From contig JAFUGG010000025.1 of NCBI GenBank assembly GCA_017469525.1, forward strand, positions 1 through 64,000: DNA of 64,000 nucleotides. The letters are read 5' to 3'. How positions within the stretch are numbered: the first letter of the stretch is position 1; every line of letters begins with the position of its first letter. Of the stretch, positions 16,501-25,800 are shown piece after piece. The DNA is from Bacteroidaceae bacterium. GTDB taxonomy: Bacteria > Bacteroidota > Bacteroidia > Bacteroidales > Bacteroidaceae. A program made the position numbers and the translations under genes. Below the pieces are notes generated by a model. The model searched no databases. It saw only the letters and a program-made list of their open reading frames with translations, and was not told the origin of the DNA.

Positions 16501-17820
16501 CTACTTTGCGTAGAGAGCCACGATGGTCTCGTACTTCTCCTGCTTGCCGCTCGTCTGGCGGGGTTCACCCACACGCTTGCCGTACTCATAGACTTGCTCG
16601 AAGGTGAGTTTGCCGTTCTCGAAGTCCTTGCCAAGCCCGGAGTCGAACGACGCATAGCGCTCCTTCTTCATCTTCGGAAGCTCGGAGTTCTCCAGGATGT
16701 CAGCAGCATTGAGGAGCGCGCGTGCCAGTGCGTCCATGCCGCTGATGTGGGCTATGAAGATGTCCTCCGGGTCGGTGCTGTTGCGACGGAGCTTGGCGTC
16801 GAAGTTCGTACCACCGTCCTTGAAGCCTCCACCACGGATGATTTCCATCATGGCCTGCGTCAGCTCGAAGTTGTCGATGGGGAACTGGTCGGTGTCCCAA
16901 CCGTTCTGAGCGTCGCCACGGTTAGCGTCGATGCTTCCCAACATACCGGCATCCACGGCGCACGCCAGTTCGTGCTCGAAGGTATGGCCTGCCAGAGTGG
17001 CGTGGTTCACCTCGATGTTCACCTTGAAGTCCTCGGCGAGTCCGTGGGCGCGGAGGAAGCCGATGACGGTCTCCGTGTCGACATCGTACTGATGCTTAGT
17101 GGGTTCCATGGGCTTCGGCTCAATGAGGAAGGTTCCCTTGAAACCCTTCGAGCGGCCATAGTCGCGTGCCAGGCGGAGCATCATGGCGAGGTGCTCCTTC
17201 TCGCGCCGCTGGTCGGTGTTGAGCAAGCTTTGGTAGCCTTCGCGTCCGCCCCAGAAGACGTAGTTCGTGCCCCCCAGTTTGATGGTGGCGTCGATGGCGT
17301 TCTTAATCTGTACGATGGCACGCGCCACGACGTCGAAGTCCGGGTTGGTGGAGGCGCCGTTCATGTAGCGTTTGTGGCCGAAGACGTTGGCCGTGCCCCA
17401 CAGCAGCTTGATGTTGGGGAACTGCTGCATCTTCACGAGAGCGTAGTCGGTTATCTCCTTCATCCGGCGCTCATATTCTTCCACGGTATCTGCCTCTTCC
17501 ACGAGGTCGACATCATGGAAGCAGAAGTACTCGATGCCCAGTTTGTCCATGAGCTCGAAGCCAGCGTCCATCTTGTCCTTGGCACGCTGCATGGGGTCGG
17601 CAGCCTTGTCCCATTCGTAGCTGCGCGTCTGCCCTCCGAACTGGTCGGCACTGGCTCCGCCCAGAGAATGCCACCATGCCAGGGCGAACTTCAACCATTC
17701 TTTCATCTTCTTGCCCATCACCTCGCGCTCAGGCTCATAATAGTGAAAGGCCATCACGTTCTTGCTCTCTCTTCCTTCGAAAGGAATCTTGCCCGTAAAG
17801 GGAAAATACTCTTTTGACAT
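16501..17820 (-). CDS. xylA: Xylose isomerase
   Basis: This 439-residue cytoplasmic enzyme converts D-xylose to D-xylulose. Diagnostic motifs in order: catalytic YFCFHDVDLVEE (His and Asp), LLWGTANVFGHKRYMNGA, YVFWGGREGYQSLLNTD, TFLIEPKPMEPTKHQYD (metal-binding Glu), VNHATLAGHTFEHEL and LGSIDANRGD. Length fits class II xylose isomerases (~440). It is the last gene of a minus-strand xylose operon (GH5-like, xylE, xylB, xylA). A 171-bp repeat element lies between it and xylB. Confidence 0.97.
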   Translation of the reverse strand: MSKEYFPFTGKIPFEGRESKNVMAFHYYEPEREVMGKKMKEWLKFALAWWHSLGGASADQFGGQTRSYEWDKAADPMQRAKDKMDAGFELMDKLGIEYFCFHDVDLVEEADTVEEYERRMKEITDYALVKMQQFPNIKLLWGTANVFGHKRYMNGASTNPDFDVVARAIVQIKNAIDATIKLGGTNYVFWGGREGYQSLLNTDQRREKEHLAMMLRLARDYGRSKGFKGTFLIEPKPMEPTKHQYDVDTETVIGFLRAHGLAEDFKVNIEVNHATLAGHTFEHELACAVDAGMLGSIDANRGDAQNGWDTDQFPIDNFELTQAMMEIIRGGGFKDGGTNFDAKLRRNSTDPEDIFIAHISGMDALARALLNAADILENSELPKMKKERYASFDSGLGKDFENGKLTFEQVYEYGKRVGEPRQTSGKQEKYETIVALYAK

Positions 17821-17867
17821 ATTCTTCAGTGTTATTTGTTAAGATGTTATGATTTTATTCAATTTCC

Positions 17868-18038
17868 GGGAGTTAAAGTGGAAGTAAAAGTGGAAGTTAA
17901 TTCGCTTCGCTCATGGGAGTTATAAAAGGACAACAGCATCAAGGCAGACAGCATCCAAAGCTATTGTCCAGCCAGCTTGCTGACTTTTCTTCCTGCGCGT
18001 AGCGCATAAATTCCTATTTAACTCCATTTTTAACTCCC
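17868..18038. repeat. 171-bp MITE-like element (family C, copy C1)
   Basis: The ends are inverted copies: GGGAGTTAAA(G/A)(A)TGGA at the left against TCCATTTTTAACTCCC at the right, with inner CGCTTCGCTCAT and GCGTAGCGCATAA. The centre (AGTTATAAAAGGACAA..CAGCATCCAAAGCTAT) matches copy C2 at 19596-19766. It lies between xylB and xylA, in the transcribed strand of the operon. Confidence 0.85.
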
Positions 18039-18070
18039 TCAATTTAAATGATGTTATTTCGTCATGACGG

Positions 18071-19564
18071 TTATTTTCCGACGGAGGCCAGCAGGATTTC
18101 CTTCCATCTGGCGTAGGCCTCGGCGTATGCCTCCGCTGTGTCCGGCTCGATGACCATCAGCTTGCGGAGCGAAGCGAAAGCCTCGTCGCTGTCGCTATAT
18201 ATACCGCAGCCGATGCCGGCACCCTTGGCAGCTCCCACCGAACCGTCGGTCTCGAGGAGCTCGATAGTGGCTCCGCTGACGCTGGCCAACGTTTTTGCGA
18301 AGATGGGCGAGAGGAACATATTGGCACGGCCTGCATGTATGCGGCGGATGTCCATGCCCATGGCGCGCATAATCTCCATGCCGTAGCAGAAAGAGAACAC
18401 GATGCCCTCCTGCGCGGCCCGCATGAGGTGAGCCTTACCATGCTTGTTGAAGTTCAGCCCATGTATGCTGCAACCCGTCTCGCGATTCTCCAGCACACGC
18501 TCCGCCCCGTTGCCGAAGGGGATGATGCTCACGCCTTCGCTGCCGACGGGAACCTGCTCTGCCATCGCATTCATGTCGGTGTAGGACAGCCCCTCTGCTG
18601 CTATGTTCTGCCGAACCCAAGCGTTCAGGATGCCCGTCCCGTTGATGCAGAGCAACACGCCCAAGCGGTCTTGCTCCGCAGTATAGTTGACGTGGGCGAA
18701 AGTATTCACGCGGGAAAGCGGATCGTAGCGTACCTCTCCGAGTACACCATACACGACCCCTGACGTCCCCGCCGTGGCTGCCACCTCGCCGGGACGCAGC
18801 ACGTTCAGCGACAGGGCATTGTTCGGCTGGTCGCCTGCACGGTAGGAGATGGGCGTGCCTGCCTTCAGCCCGAGCTCGGCGGCTGCTTGCTCCGACACCT
18901 CCCCTTGCAGTCCGAATGTCGGAACCACACGGGGCAGGAGCTCACGGTCAAAGCCATAGTAGTCCAAGAGGAACTGGGCTGGCTGCTTCTCCTTGAAGTC
19001 CCAGAGCACTCCCTCGCTGAGACCTCCGATGGTGGTGCAGGCCTCTCCGCCCAGACGCATGGCAATGTAGTCGCCGGGCAGCATGATTTTGTCGATGCGG
19101 CCATACACGTCTGGCTCCTGCTCCTTCACCCACGCCAGCTTTGCAGCCGTGAAGTTGCCGGGCGAATTAAGCAGATGCGAGAGGCACGTCTCCCCCCCCA
19201 GAGCCTCGAAAGCCCTTTCGCCATAAGGCACGGCACGCGAGTCGCACCAGATGATGGCAGGGCGCAACGGCTTCCCCTCCTTGTCGACGCACACCAAGCC
19301 GTGCATCTGATAGGAGATGCCGATGGCGCGGATGTCGTCGCCCTTCGCTCCTGTGTCGGCCATGACCTTCTGCAAGGCTTGCTTTGCATACTGCCACCAG
19401 GACTCAGGCTCCTGTTCGGCCCAGCCCGACCGGACTGCCAGGATGGGAGCTTCCCTGTCGGGGAAGAAGGCCGATGCCTCGCACTTGCCGCTATCGACGC
19501 TGACCAGCGACGCCTTCACCGATGAGCTTCCTACGTCGAAACCCAAGAGATATTGTCTGCTCAT
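18071..19564 (-). CDS. xylB: Xylulokinase
   Basis: This 497-residue FGGY-family kinase phosphorylates D-xylulose to xylulose 5-phosphate, feeding the pentose phosphate pathway. The N-terminal phosphate loop is LLGFDVGSSSVKASLVSVD; substrate-site segments are GISYQMHGLVCVD and WCDSRAVPYGERA; the C-terminal lobe has TAGTSGVVYG (adenosine/phosphate binding) and HAGRANMFLSPIFAKTLASVSG. Length is normal. It lies between xylE and xylA in the operon, separated from both by copies of the same 171-bp repeat. Confidence 0.96.
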   Translation of the reverse strand: MSRQYLLGFDVGSSSVKASLVSVDSGKCEASAFFPDREAPILAVRSGWAEQEPESWWQYAKQALQKVMADTGAKGDDIRAIGISYQMHGLVCVDKEGKPLRPAIIWCDSRAVPYGERAFEALGGETCLSHLLNSPGNFTAAKLAWVKEQEPDVYGRIDKIMLPGDYIAMRLGGEACTTIGGLSEGVLWDFKEKQPAQFLLDYYGFDRELLPRVVPTFGLQGEVSEQAAAELGLKAGTPISYRAGDQPNNALSLNVLRPGEVAATAGTSGVVYGVLGEVRYDPLSRVNTFAHVNYTAEQDRLGVLLCINGTGILNAWVRQNIAAEGLSYTDMNAMAEQVPVGSEGVSIIPFGNGAERVLENRETGCSIHGLNFNKHGKAHLMRAAQEGIVFSFCYGMEIMRAMGMDIRRIHAGRANMFLSPIFAKTLASVSGATIELLETDGSVGAAKGAGIGCGIYSDSDEAFASLRKLMVIEPDTAEAYAEAYARWKEILLASVGK

Positions 19565-19595
19565 GACTATATATTTTATTAATTACTAAAGTTTC

Positions 19596-19766
19596 TGAAG
19601 TTAAAATGGAAGTTAAAAGGGGAGTTAATTCGCTACGCTCATAGGAGTTATAAAAGGACAATACCATAAAACAGTCAGCATCCAAAGCTATCGGCCAGCC
19701 AACTTGTTGGCTTTACTCCCTGCGCGAAGCGCATAACTTCCTATTTAACTCCATTTTATAACTCCC
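19596..19766. repeat. 171-bp MITE-like element (family C, copy C2)
   Basis: Same length and architecture as C1: left AAGTTAAAATGGAAGTTAAA, inner CGCTACGCTCATAGGAGTTA, right GCGCATAACTTCCTATTTAA with CTCCATTTTATAACTCCC. Its centre is ~80% identical to C1 by eye. It lies between xylE and xylB. Confidence 0.85.
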
Positions 19767-19787
19767 GATACTTAAATAAATTATGTG

Positions 19788-21254
19788 CTATGCTTTCTTC
19801 CAAAGTCTGTTCATATCCTCCAGAGTCTTACCTTTCGTCTCGGGCACAATGCGCCAGACGAAGAGGGCTGCCAAGAGGCAGATGAAGCCATACAGCCCGT
19901 ATGTAAACCAGTGACCGAAGTCATCTCCTTCGGTAAGATGCATGTTGAACATCGGCACAAACGAGGAGGAGACAATGAAATTGAATATCCATTGGAATGC
20001 CACGGCGATGGCCACGGCGGCTCCACGAATGGTGTTGGGGAAAATCTCGGCAATGAGTACCCAGCAGATGGGACCCCACGAGAACATGAACGATGCTGAA
20101 TAAATCATGATGCTTATCATGGTGATGAGTATTTGTCCCTCGTGCCCGAAGGTGAGAGCCACGCCGAATGCGCCGACGGCCATGCCCAGACTGCCACAGA
20201 TGAGCAAGGGCTTGCGACCAAGTTTCTCGACGGTGAAGACGGCAAAGAGCGTGAAGATGATGTTCACCACACCCATGATCACCGTGTTCACCATGGCGTC
20301 CTTCATGCCCATGTCTTCGAAGATGCGCGGCGCATAGTAGAGCACGGCATTGATGCCCACGATTTGCTGGAACACGGAGAGCATGACGCCCACGAAGATG
20401 CAGAGGTAGCCGTAGGTGAAGAGCCTTTCGGTCTTCACGGTGATGGTCGCCTTTATCTCGGAAAGAATCTGCCTGGCCGTGTCGAGGCCATTGATGCGCG
20501 ACAGCACCAACAACGCCTTGTCGCTCTGGCCGATGCTGACCAGGTAGCGAGGCGTCTCGGGAACAAAGCAGATGAGCACGGCGAAGAGACCCGCCGGCAC
20601 TGCCTCCGAACCGAACATATATCGCCAGCCCGTCGAGATGGACCACGGGTCGCTGCCCGGCATGACCTGATTGACGCCCTGACCAATGCTTTCGATGACG
20701 GGGTTGGTGTGCTCGCCAAGAATGAGATAGTTGACGAAGTAGACCACGAGCTGACCGAAGATGATGGCGAACTGGTTCCACGAAACCAGCATTCCCCTGA
20801 TGCCCGAAGGCGCCACCTCACCGATATACATGGGGCAGATGGCAGAGGCAAGGCCAACTCCGATGCCGCCTATGACGCGATAGACATTGAAGGCAAGGAG
20901 CAGGGAGAACGTCGGTACGCCTTTCTCGAACAGCATGAACTCGGGACACATAGAGCCTAGAGCGGAGACGAAGAACAGCACTCCGGCCACCACAAGCGTC
21001 CGCTTGCGCCCCAGCGAAGAGGCGAGCCAGCCCGAGAGGGCAGAGCCGATGATACATCCAATGAGGGCGCTCGACGACGTCAGCCCGTGCAGAAAGTCTG
21101 TGTAAACAAAATCTTCGGCTCCGATAAAGAAGGCCTGCAAGCCTTTCTCGGCACCGGAAATGACGGCGGTGTCGTATCCAAAGAGCAATCCGCCCAGCAC
21201 GGCCACCATCACGATACTGATGAGGTAGCCTTTGTTTCCTTTTTCTGATGGCAT
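19788..21254 (-). CDS. xylE: D-xylose:H+ symporter / MFS sugar porter
   Basis: This 488-residue major facilitator permease has twelve predicted helices. Family signatures are LLFGYDTAVISGAEKGLQ in helix 1, LGRKRTLVVAG in loop 2-3, RVIGGIGVGLASAICPMYIGE in helix 4, FVPETPRYLVSIGQ in the central loop, QQIVGINAVLYYAPRIFEDMG in helix 7 and VPETKGKTLEDMNRLW at the end. These place it in the sugar porter family, and the operon context (xylB, xylA) argues for xylose or a closely related pentose. It starts 7 bases after the GH5-like gene ends, so the two are surely co-transcribed. Confidence 0.92.
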   Translation of the reverse strand: MPSEKGNKGYLISIVMVAVLGGLLFGYDTAVISGAEKGLQAFFIGAEDFVYTDFLHGLTSSSALIGCIIGSALSGWLASSLGRKRTLVVAGVLFFVSALGSMCPEFMLFEKGVPTFSLLLAFNVYRVIGGIGVGLASAICPMYIGEVAPSGIRGMLVSWNQFAIIFGQLVVYFVNYLILGEHTNPVIESIGQGVNQVMPGSDPWSISTGWRYMFGSEAVPAGLFAVLICFVPETPRYLVSIGQSDKALLVLSRINGLDTARQILSEIKATITVKTERLFTYGYLCIFVGVMLSVFQQIVGINAVLYYAPRIFEDMGMKDAMVNTVIMGVVNIIFTLFAVFTVEKLGRKPLLICGSLGMAVGAFGVALTFGHEGQILITMISIMIYSASFMFSWGPICWVLIAEIFPNTIRGAAVAIAVAFQWIFNFIVSSSFVPMFNMHLTEGDDFGHWFTYGLYGFICLLAALFVWRIVPETKGKTLEDMNRLWKKA

Positions 21255-21261
21255 AGATATA

Positions 21262-22341
21262 TTAAGGTATGTTTAATTGTTTTATCAGGTTCAGTTCTTC
21301 GGCATCATAGGGAGTCAGGTCGCCACGGTAGAGGTCGTGCTGCCAAGGCCCGTCGTATGCCCCTTGCTCTGGGCGATGTCCCCAAGGCAGGTGCGTCTGC
21401 GTCTTGCCATTCACGAGTCCCCACAGCATACTGCCCACGCGGTTCTCCTTGAACATGGGCATGATGTCGGCCACGAGGGATTTGCGCGGACGGTTCATCC
21501 ATTCCGTGCAGATGACCGGCCGCCCCTTTGCCTTCATGCGCTCCATGCCCTTCTGCGTCTCTTCCTTATTGTCATATTGGTGGAAGGTGATGACGTCTGA
21601 GTTCTCCGTCAGGAAGGTCTCCAGCTCGGCATTGCCGTTCCAGATGCCCGACGTGATGGGTTGGGAAGGTCCGACCTCCCTTGCCCATCGGAACACCTTA
21701 CGCAGCAGGGGCCAGCTCATCTTGGAGAACCTCGAGTTCGTCGGCTCGTTGTAGAGGTCCCAGCAGAAGATGCGTTTGTCGTCACGGAAAGTCTGCATGA
21801 TGTCCTTCACATAAGTCTCCAGCTTGGGGTGCTCGCGTTCGTCGACCACCATGGAGTAGCCCGGAGAGGGCGACCATGCCCAGGCATACCAGCCCTCCAA
21901 CGGCTCCGACTGGCGTCCCACGACGGGGTCGGTGTTGACACCAAAGGCGCAGTCGTCGAAGAAGATGGGCATGACGAGGATGCCGTGCTTCTGGGCGATG
22001 TCGAGGAAACGGCGGAAAGTCTTCTTGAAATACTTGGCATCGTCGGCATAGACGGCGTGTTGCATCACCACACGCACGCAGTTCATGCCGAGGTCCTCCA
22101 TGAGCGCGAGCTCACGGTCGATAGCCTTGGCAGAAAAAGTCGTTTTGTCCCACATGGCGGTGTAGTTCACGGCATAGGCGGGAATGTAGTTCACGCCATT
22201 GAGCCACGGCATACGGTTGTACCATTCCCACGCCTTCTCCGGGCTCCAGGGCTGGTTCGGCTGAGCCTTTGCCAGCAGGCTCACTAAACAGAGGAACACA
22301 ATAACAAACGGAAGTCTCTTAAAATTTCTCATCTTTTTCAT
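21262..22341 (-). CDS. GH5-like glycoside hydrolase, secreted
   Basis: From the ATG at 22341 (MKKMRNFKRLPFVIVFLCLVSLLAKAQ) the protein has 359 residues with a signal peptide; an earlier ATG at 22389 would fall almost on the transcription start. The TIM-barrel sequence shows MNCVRVVMQHAVY, the acid/base motif IFCWDLYNEPTNS, and the likely nucleophile in RPVICTEWMNRP. These fit GH5/clan GH-A cellulase-like enzymes. It is the first gene of the xylose operon and so may release xylose or xylosides from plant polymer fragments. The exact specificity is not inferable. Confidence 0.82.
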   Translation of the reverse strand: MKKMRNFKRLPFVIVFLCLVSLLAKAQPNQPWSPEKAWEWYNRMPWLNGVNYIPAYAVNYTAMWDKTTFSAKAIDRELALMEDLGMNCVRVVMQHAVYADDAKYFKKTFRRFLDIAQKHGILVMPIFFDDCAFGVNTDPVVGRQSEPLEGWYAWAWSPSPGYSMVVDEREHPKLETYVKDIMQTFRDDKRIFCWDLYNEPTNSRFSKMSWPLLRKVFRWAREVGPSQPITSGIWNGNAELETFLTENSDVITFHQYDNKEETQKGMERMKAKGRPVICTEWMNRPRKSLVADIMPMFKENRVGSMLWGLVNGKTQTHLPWGHRPEQGAYDGPWQHDLYRGDLTPYDAEELNLIKQLNIP

Positions 22342-22400
22342 GGTATTAAAAGGTTGTTTCATGGCAGTCATTCGCCCGTGTATAAGCATAATGACTTCCG

Positions 22401-22408
22401 CAAAGTTA
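22401..22408 (-). promoter_or_regulatory. -7 promoter box TAACTTTG for the xylose operon
   Basis: On the minus strand TAACTTTG lies 60 bases before the chosen GH5 start. It is the only consensus box I see upstream of the operon. No regulator-binding palindrome is obvious nearby. Confidence 0.6.
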
Positions 22409-22535
22409 GTGAAAAAAACATTTCCATGCCTCTCTGCTCCGGTTTTTTTTTACATTTATGGCAAAAAATGTGTCTAATGCATTGTTTCATACATTCCTTC
22501 GGGGCAGAGCAGCATGCCTGACGATGTCTTCCAGG

Positions 22536-22645
22536 TATTACTAATGCATCGCCACAAGAATACGCATACTTTGCCTCATGAATGCGCATACTTTGCCTCA
22601 TGAATACGCATGCTTCGCCTCATGAATGCGCATGCTTCGTGGAGA
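22536..22645. repeat. 22-bp tandem array, 4-5 units
   Basis: Clear units begin at 22558, 22580, 22602 and 22624, with a weaker one at 22536. The unit reads GAAT(A/G)CGCAT(A/G)CTT(T/C)GCC plus TCAT. The core AATACGCATGC is shared with the array at 35442, and ATACTTTG with the array at 61066. The rest of the 22342-22871 intergenic space holds only promoters and leader repeats. Confidence 0.9.
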
Positions 22646-22719
22646 CACATGGCGGAGGGGGTGGCAGCAGGCTGGCAACATTTTTCTCCTTTTTGCTTGC
22701 ATAGTTCGTTATTTAATAC

Positions 22720-22727
22720 TATCTTTG
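22720..22727 (+). promoter_or_regulatory. -7 promoter box TATCTTTG for the FAD-oxidoreductase operon
   Basis: TATCTTTG lies 144 bases before the ATG at 22872. The leader contains AACTTCTTTAACTTCCTTAA simple repeats (22826-22866). Confidence 0.65.
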
Positions 22728-22871
22728 CAACGAAAGTATGCATTTTTCGACACAATTAAGCAAATAAATACTATAAAGAATGAAGAATTAAGAATGAAGA
22801 ATATGCTACCGTCCAGAGCTATTGTCTTTAACTTCTTTAACTTCCTTAACTCCTTTAACTCCAAATAAACA

Positions 22872-25800
22872 ATGAAACGACAAGGATTCCTCTGCACAGT
22901 TCTGCTTACGGCAATGTGCCTCGCAACCTCTCAAAACGTCCGAGCCGACGAGCCTCAGGGCATGGTGAAGGATGTCGATATCTGCATCTACGGCAGTACG
23001 CCGGCGGGCATCATGGCGGCCTATACGGCCAAGCTGAAGGGAAAGAGCGTGCTGCTCATCTCGCCGACGAAGCGGCTTGGCGGCCTGACGGCAGGCGGCT
23101 TGGGATGGACTGACATAGGCGACAGCACCAGCCACCGCCGCATCATCAAGGGCTTTGCCCGCGAGTTCTACCGCCGCATCGGGCAGCACTACGGCATGGC
23201 CTCGCCCACGTTCTACTTCGAACCCAAGGTCGCCCTCGCCACCTTCAAGGGTTTCCTTGCCGAGGCAGACATAAAGGACTCCACAGACATCTGGTACGAG
23301 TGGCGCATCGAGAGTGCCGAAAAGGAAGGAAACCAGGTGAAGAGCATCACGCTCTCCCTTCCGAAAGGGGACGAGAGGAGAACCGTCCGGGCCAAGATAT
23401 TCATGGATTGCGGCTACGAAGGCGACCTCATGGCGAGGGCAGGCATCAGCTACACCGTAGGTCGTGAAGGCAAAGACAAGTACGGAGAACCTGAGAATGG
23501 TGCCCAATGCCTGAATAAGCATCAGTTCTGCGACGGTGTGGACCCGTACGTCATCCCGGGCGACCCGTCCAGCGGACTGCTTTGGGGCATCATGAGCGAC
23601 CCGATGCCGGCCAACGGTACGGGCGACAATCACATCCAGGCCTACAATTACCGGCTCACCCTCACCAAGACGAAACCCTTCCGCCCCATCACCGCTCAAG
23701 TTCCGGATAACTACGACCCGTCGAAATACGAACTGCTGTTCCGGTGGATGGAGAAGAAGGGATGGAGCGGCTACGGCGACTGCATCAAGTGGACCTACAT
23801 GAAGGACGCGTCGGGGCCGAACTCTTGGAACGCCATGAAGACGGACAACAACAACAATGGCGCCTTTTCGACCGACATGATTGGCTACAGTTGGGACTAT
23901 CCCGAAGCCACCTACGAGCAGCGCGATTCCATTGCCAAACTCCATGAGGACTACACGAAGGGACTTCTTTATATCCTCTGGACCGACCCACGCGTGCCGC
24001 AGAACATACGCGACGAGTACAACCTTTGGGGCTATCCGCTCGATGAATACGAGGAAAACGAGAACTTCACGCCCCAACTCTACATTAGGGAAGCCAGAAG
24101 GATGCTCGGCAGAATGGTCATGACAGAGGATTATTGCCTCAAAAACAAGGTGGCCGACGACCCGATAGCCTGGGGTGCCTACACGATGGACTCGCACAAC
24201 TGCGGACGCTACGTTGTCAACGGACAAGTGAAGAACGAGGGCGACGTGCAGCGACACCTGACGAAGGGTCCGTACAACATCTCGTACCGAGCCGTGACGC
24301 CCAAGGAGAGCGAGGCGCGAAACGTCATCGTGCCCGTCTGCCTCTCTGCTTCGCATATCGCCTACGGCAGCATCCGCATGGAGCCCGTCTATATGGTCTT
24401 GGGCGAAACGACTGCACTGGCTGCCATCCAAGCTATCGACGAGCACGACGGATGCGTACAGGACGTCGACCCTTCCCTCTGTATTGCTCAGCTGGAGAAC
24501 GGACTCAACATTGAACGTCACGAGGCCCTGCCCGAGGTGACGAACTCAGTCGCTGTCGACATCACAAGCCGCGTCCTCACGAATCCCTCCTTTGAGCAAA
24601 GCTTCACGAAAACCACATTGCCTCCGACAGGATGGCAGGAGTCGCCCTCCGGAATGACGTTGCAGCGAAGCATGAACAAGACAGCGAAGAACAAGGACGG
24701 GCAGCAGGCTTACGTCTGCAAGCCCGCCACGAACAGCACCATAACCACGCCGCTCCGCCTCTATCAGCAGATACCTGCTGAGAAGCTTGGTGCCGGCATC
24801 TACAAGGTGAGCTGCCGGATGTGGGTGGAGAAGGATTTCTACGGAACCGCTTGCCTGTTTGCCGACAACCAGCGAGGCGACAATTGCAACGTCCAATACT
24901 GGACCAATGAGCCTTACTACCGCAACGGCACCAGCGGATACGACAATCTTACCTACACCGACTACCGCACCACGTTTGCCCGACATGCCGGGGGCTTCAA
25001 CTCTTCCACCGCACAGAACATGCAGCGAATGGTGGTCTATATCACCCTGCAGGAAGGCGACGACCTCGTGCTCGGCATTCGGACGAACAGCGCGAACCAG
25101 GGGAGCGACAAGAACGGGGCTGGCTACTTCATGGTGGACGACTTTCATGTGGAGAAGGTGACGCAGATACCTTTATCCCAAGATGAGTTCTGCGACCAGG
25201 TGCTCACCAACTATGATTTCGAGAAGAACCCACAGGGCGTGACCTATGATTGGAACCAGAAGACGACTATAAATGAGGCTGCGAACGGTCCAATCCTTGG
25301 CTGGAAGAGCAATGCATGGACAGATAATTACGGCGGGGTCAGCGACGGAACGAACCTCGAATGGAAGTGGGCGGGCTACGTCGCCAGCACGTCGGGCGTC
25401 ATTCCCAACGACTTCCGGCTCTATCAGACGATTCCCGCCGACAGGCTCACCCCGGGTGTCTACGAGGTGAACGCGCGTATGTGGCAGTACGCATCGAAGC
25501 TCGGCATCACGCGCCTCTATGGTCAGGCGGGCGACAAGTGCTCTGTGCAGTACTACGGTGTGGAGAGCAAGTACCCCGCCAGCGTGCTGACCGAGGGTGA
25601 GACTGCAACCTTCGCAGGTCTCTCTGCCAACACCACAACGGGGCGCGTCAACGATATGTCGCTCGACATCGAGGTGGGCGAAGACGAAGACCTCGAGATT
25701 GGTGTGAAGAGCGGCTACGGCTTGGAGAGCAACAACACTGCCGGTGCCAATCACGGCAAGTTCTACGTCGACCTCGTCCGCACGTGGAAGGTGAGCGACC

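Noticed and set aside
16498-17817. 439-codon plus-strand ORF opposite xylA
   Set aside because: It covers exactly the xylose isomerase gene on the other strand and has no motif of its own.
22536-22645. CRISPR array
   Set aside because: Repeats are contiguous without spacers, and no cas genes are present; the same holds for the other 22-bp arrays.
22806-24521. 571-codon minus-strand ORF opposite the FAD oxidoreductase
   Set aside because: Composition typical of antisense shadows (Val, His, Arg, Leu rich); the plus-strand gene has a signal peptide and FAD-binding motif.
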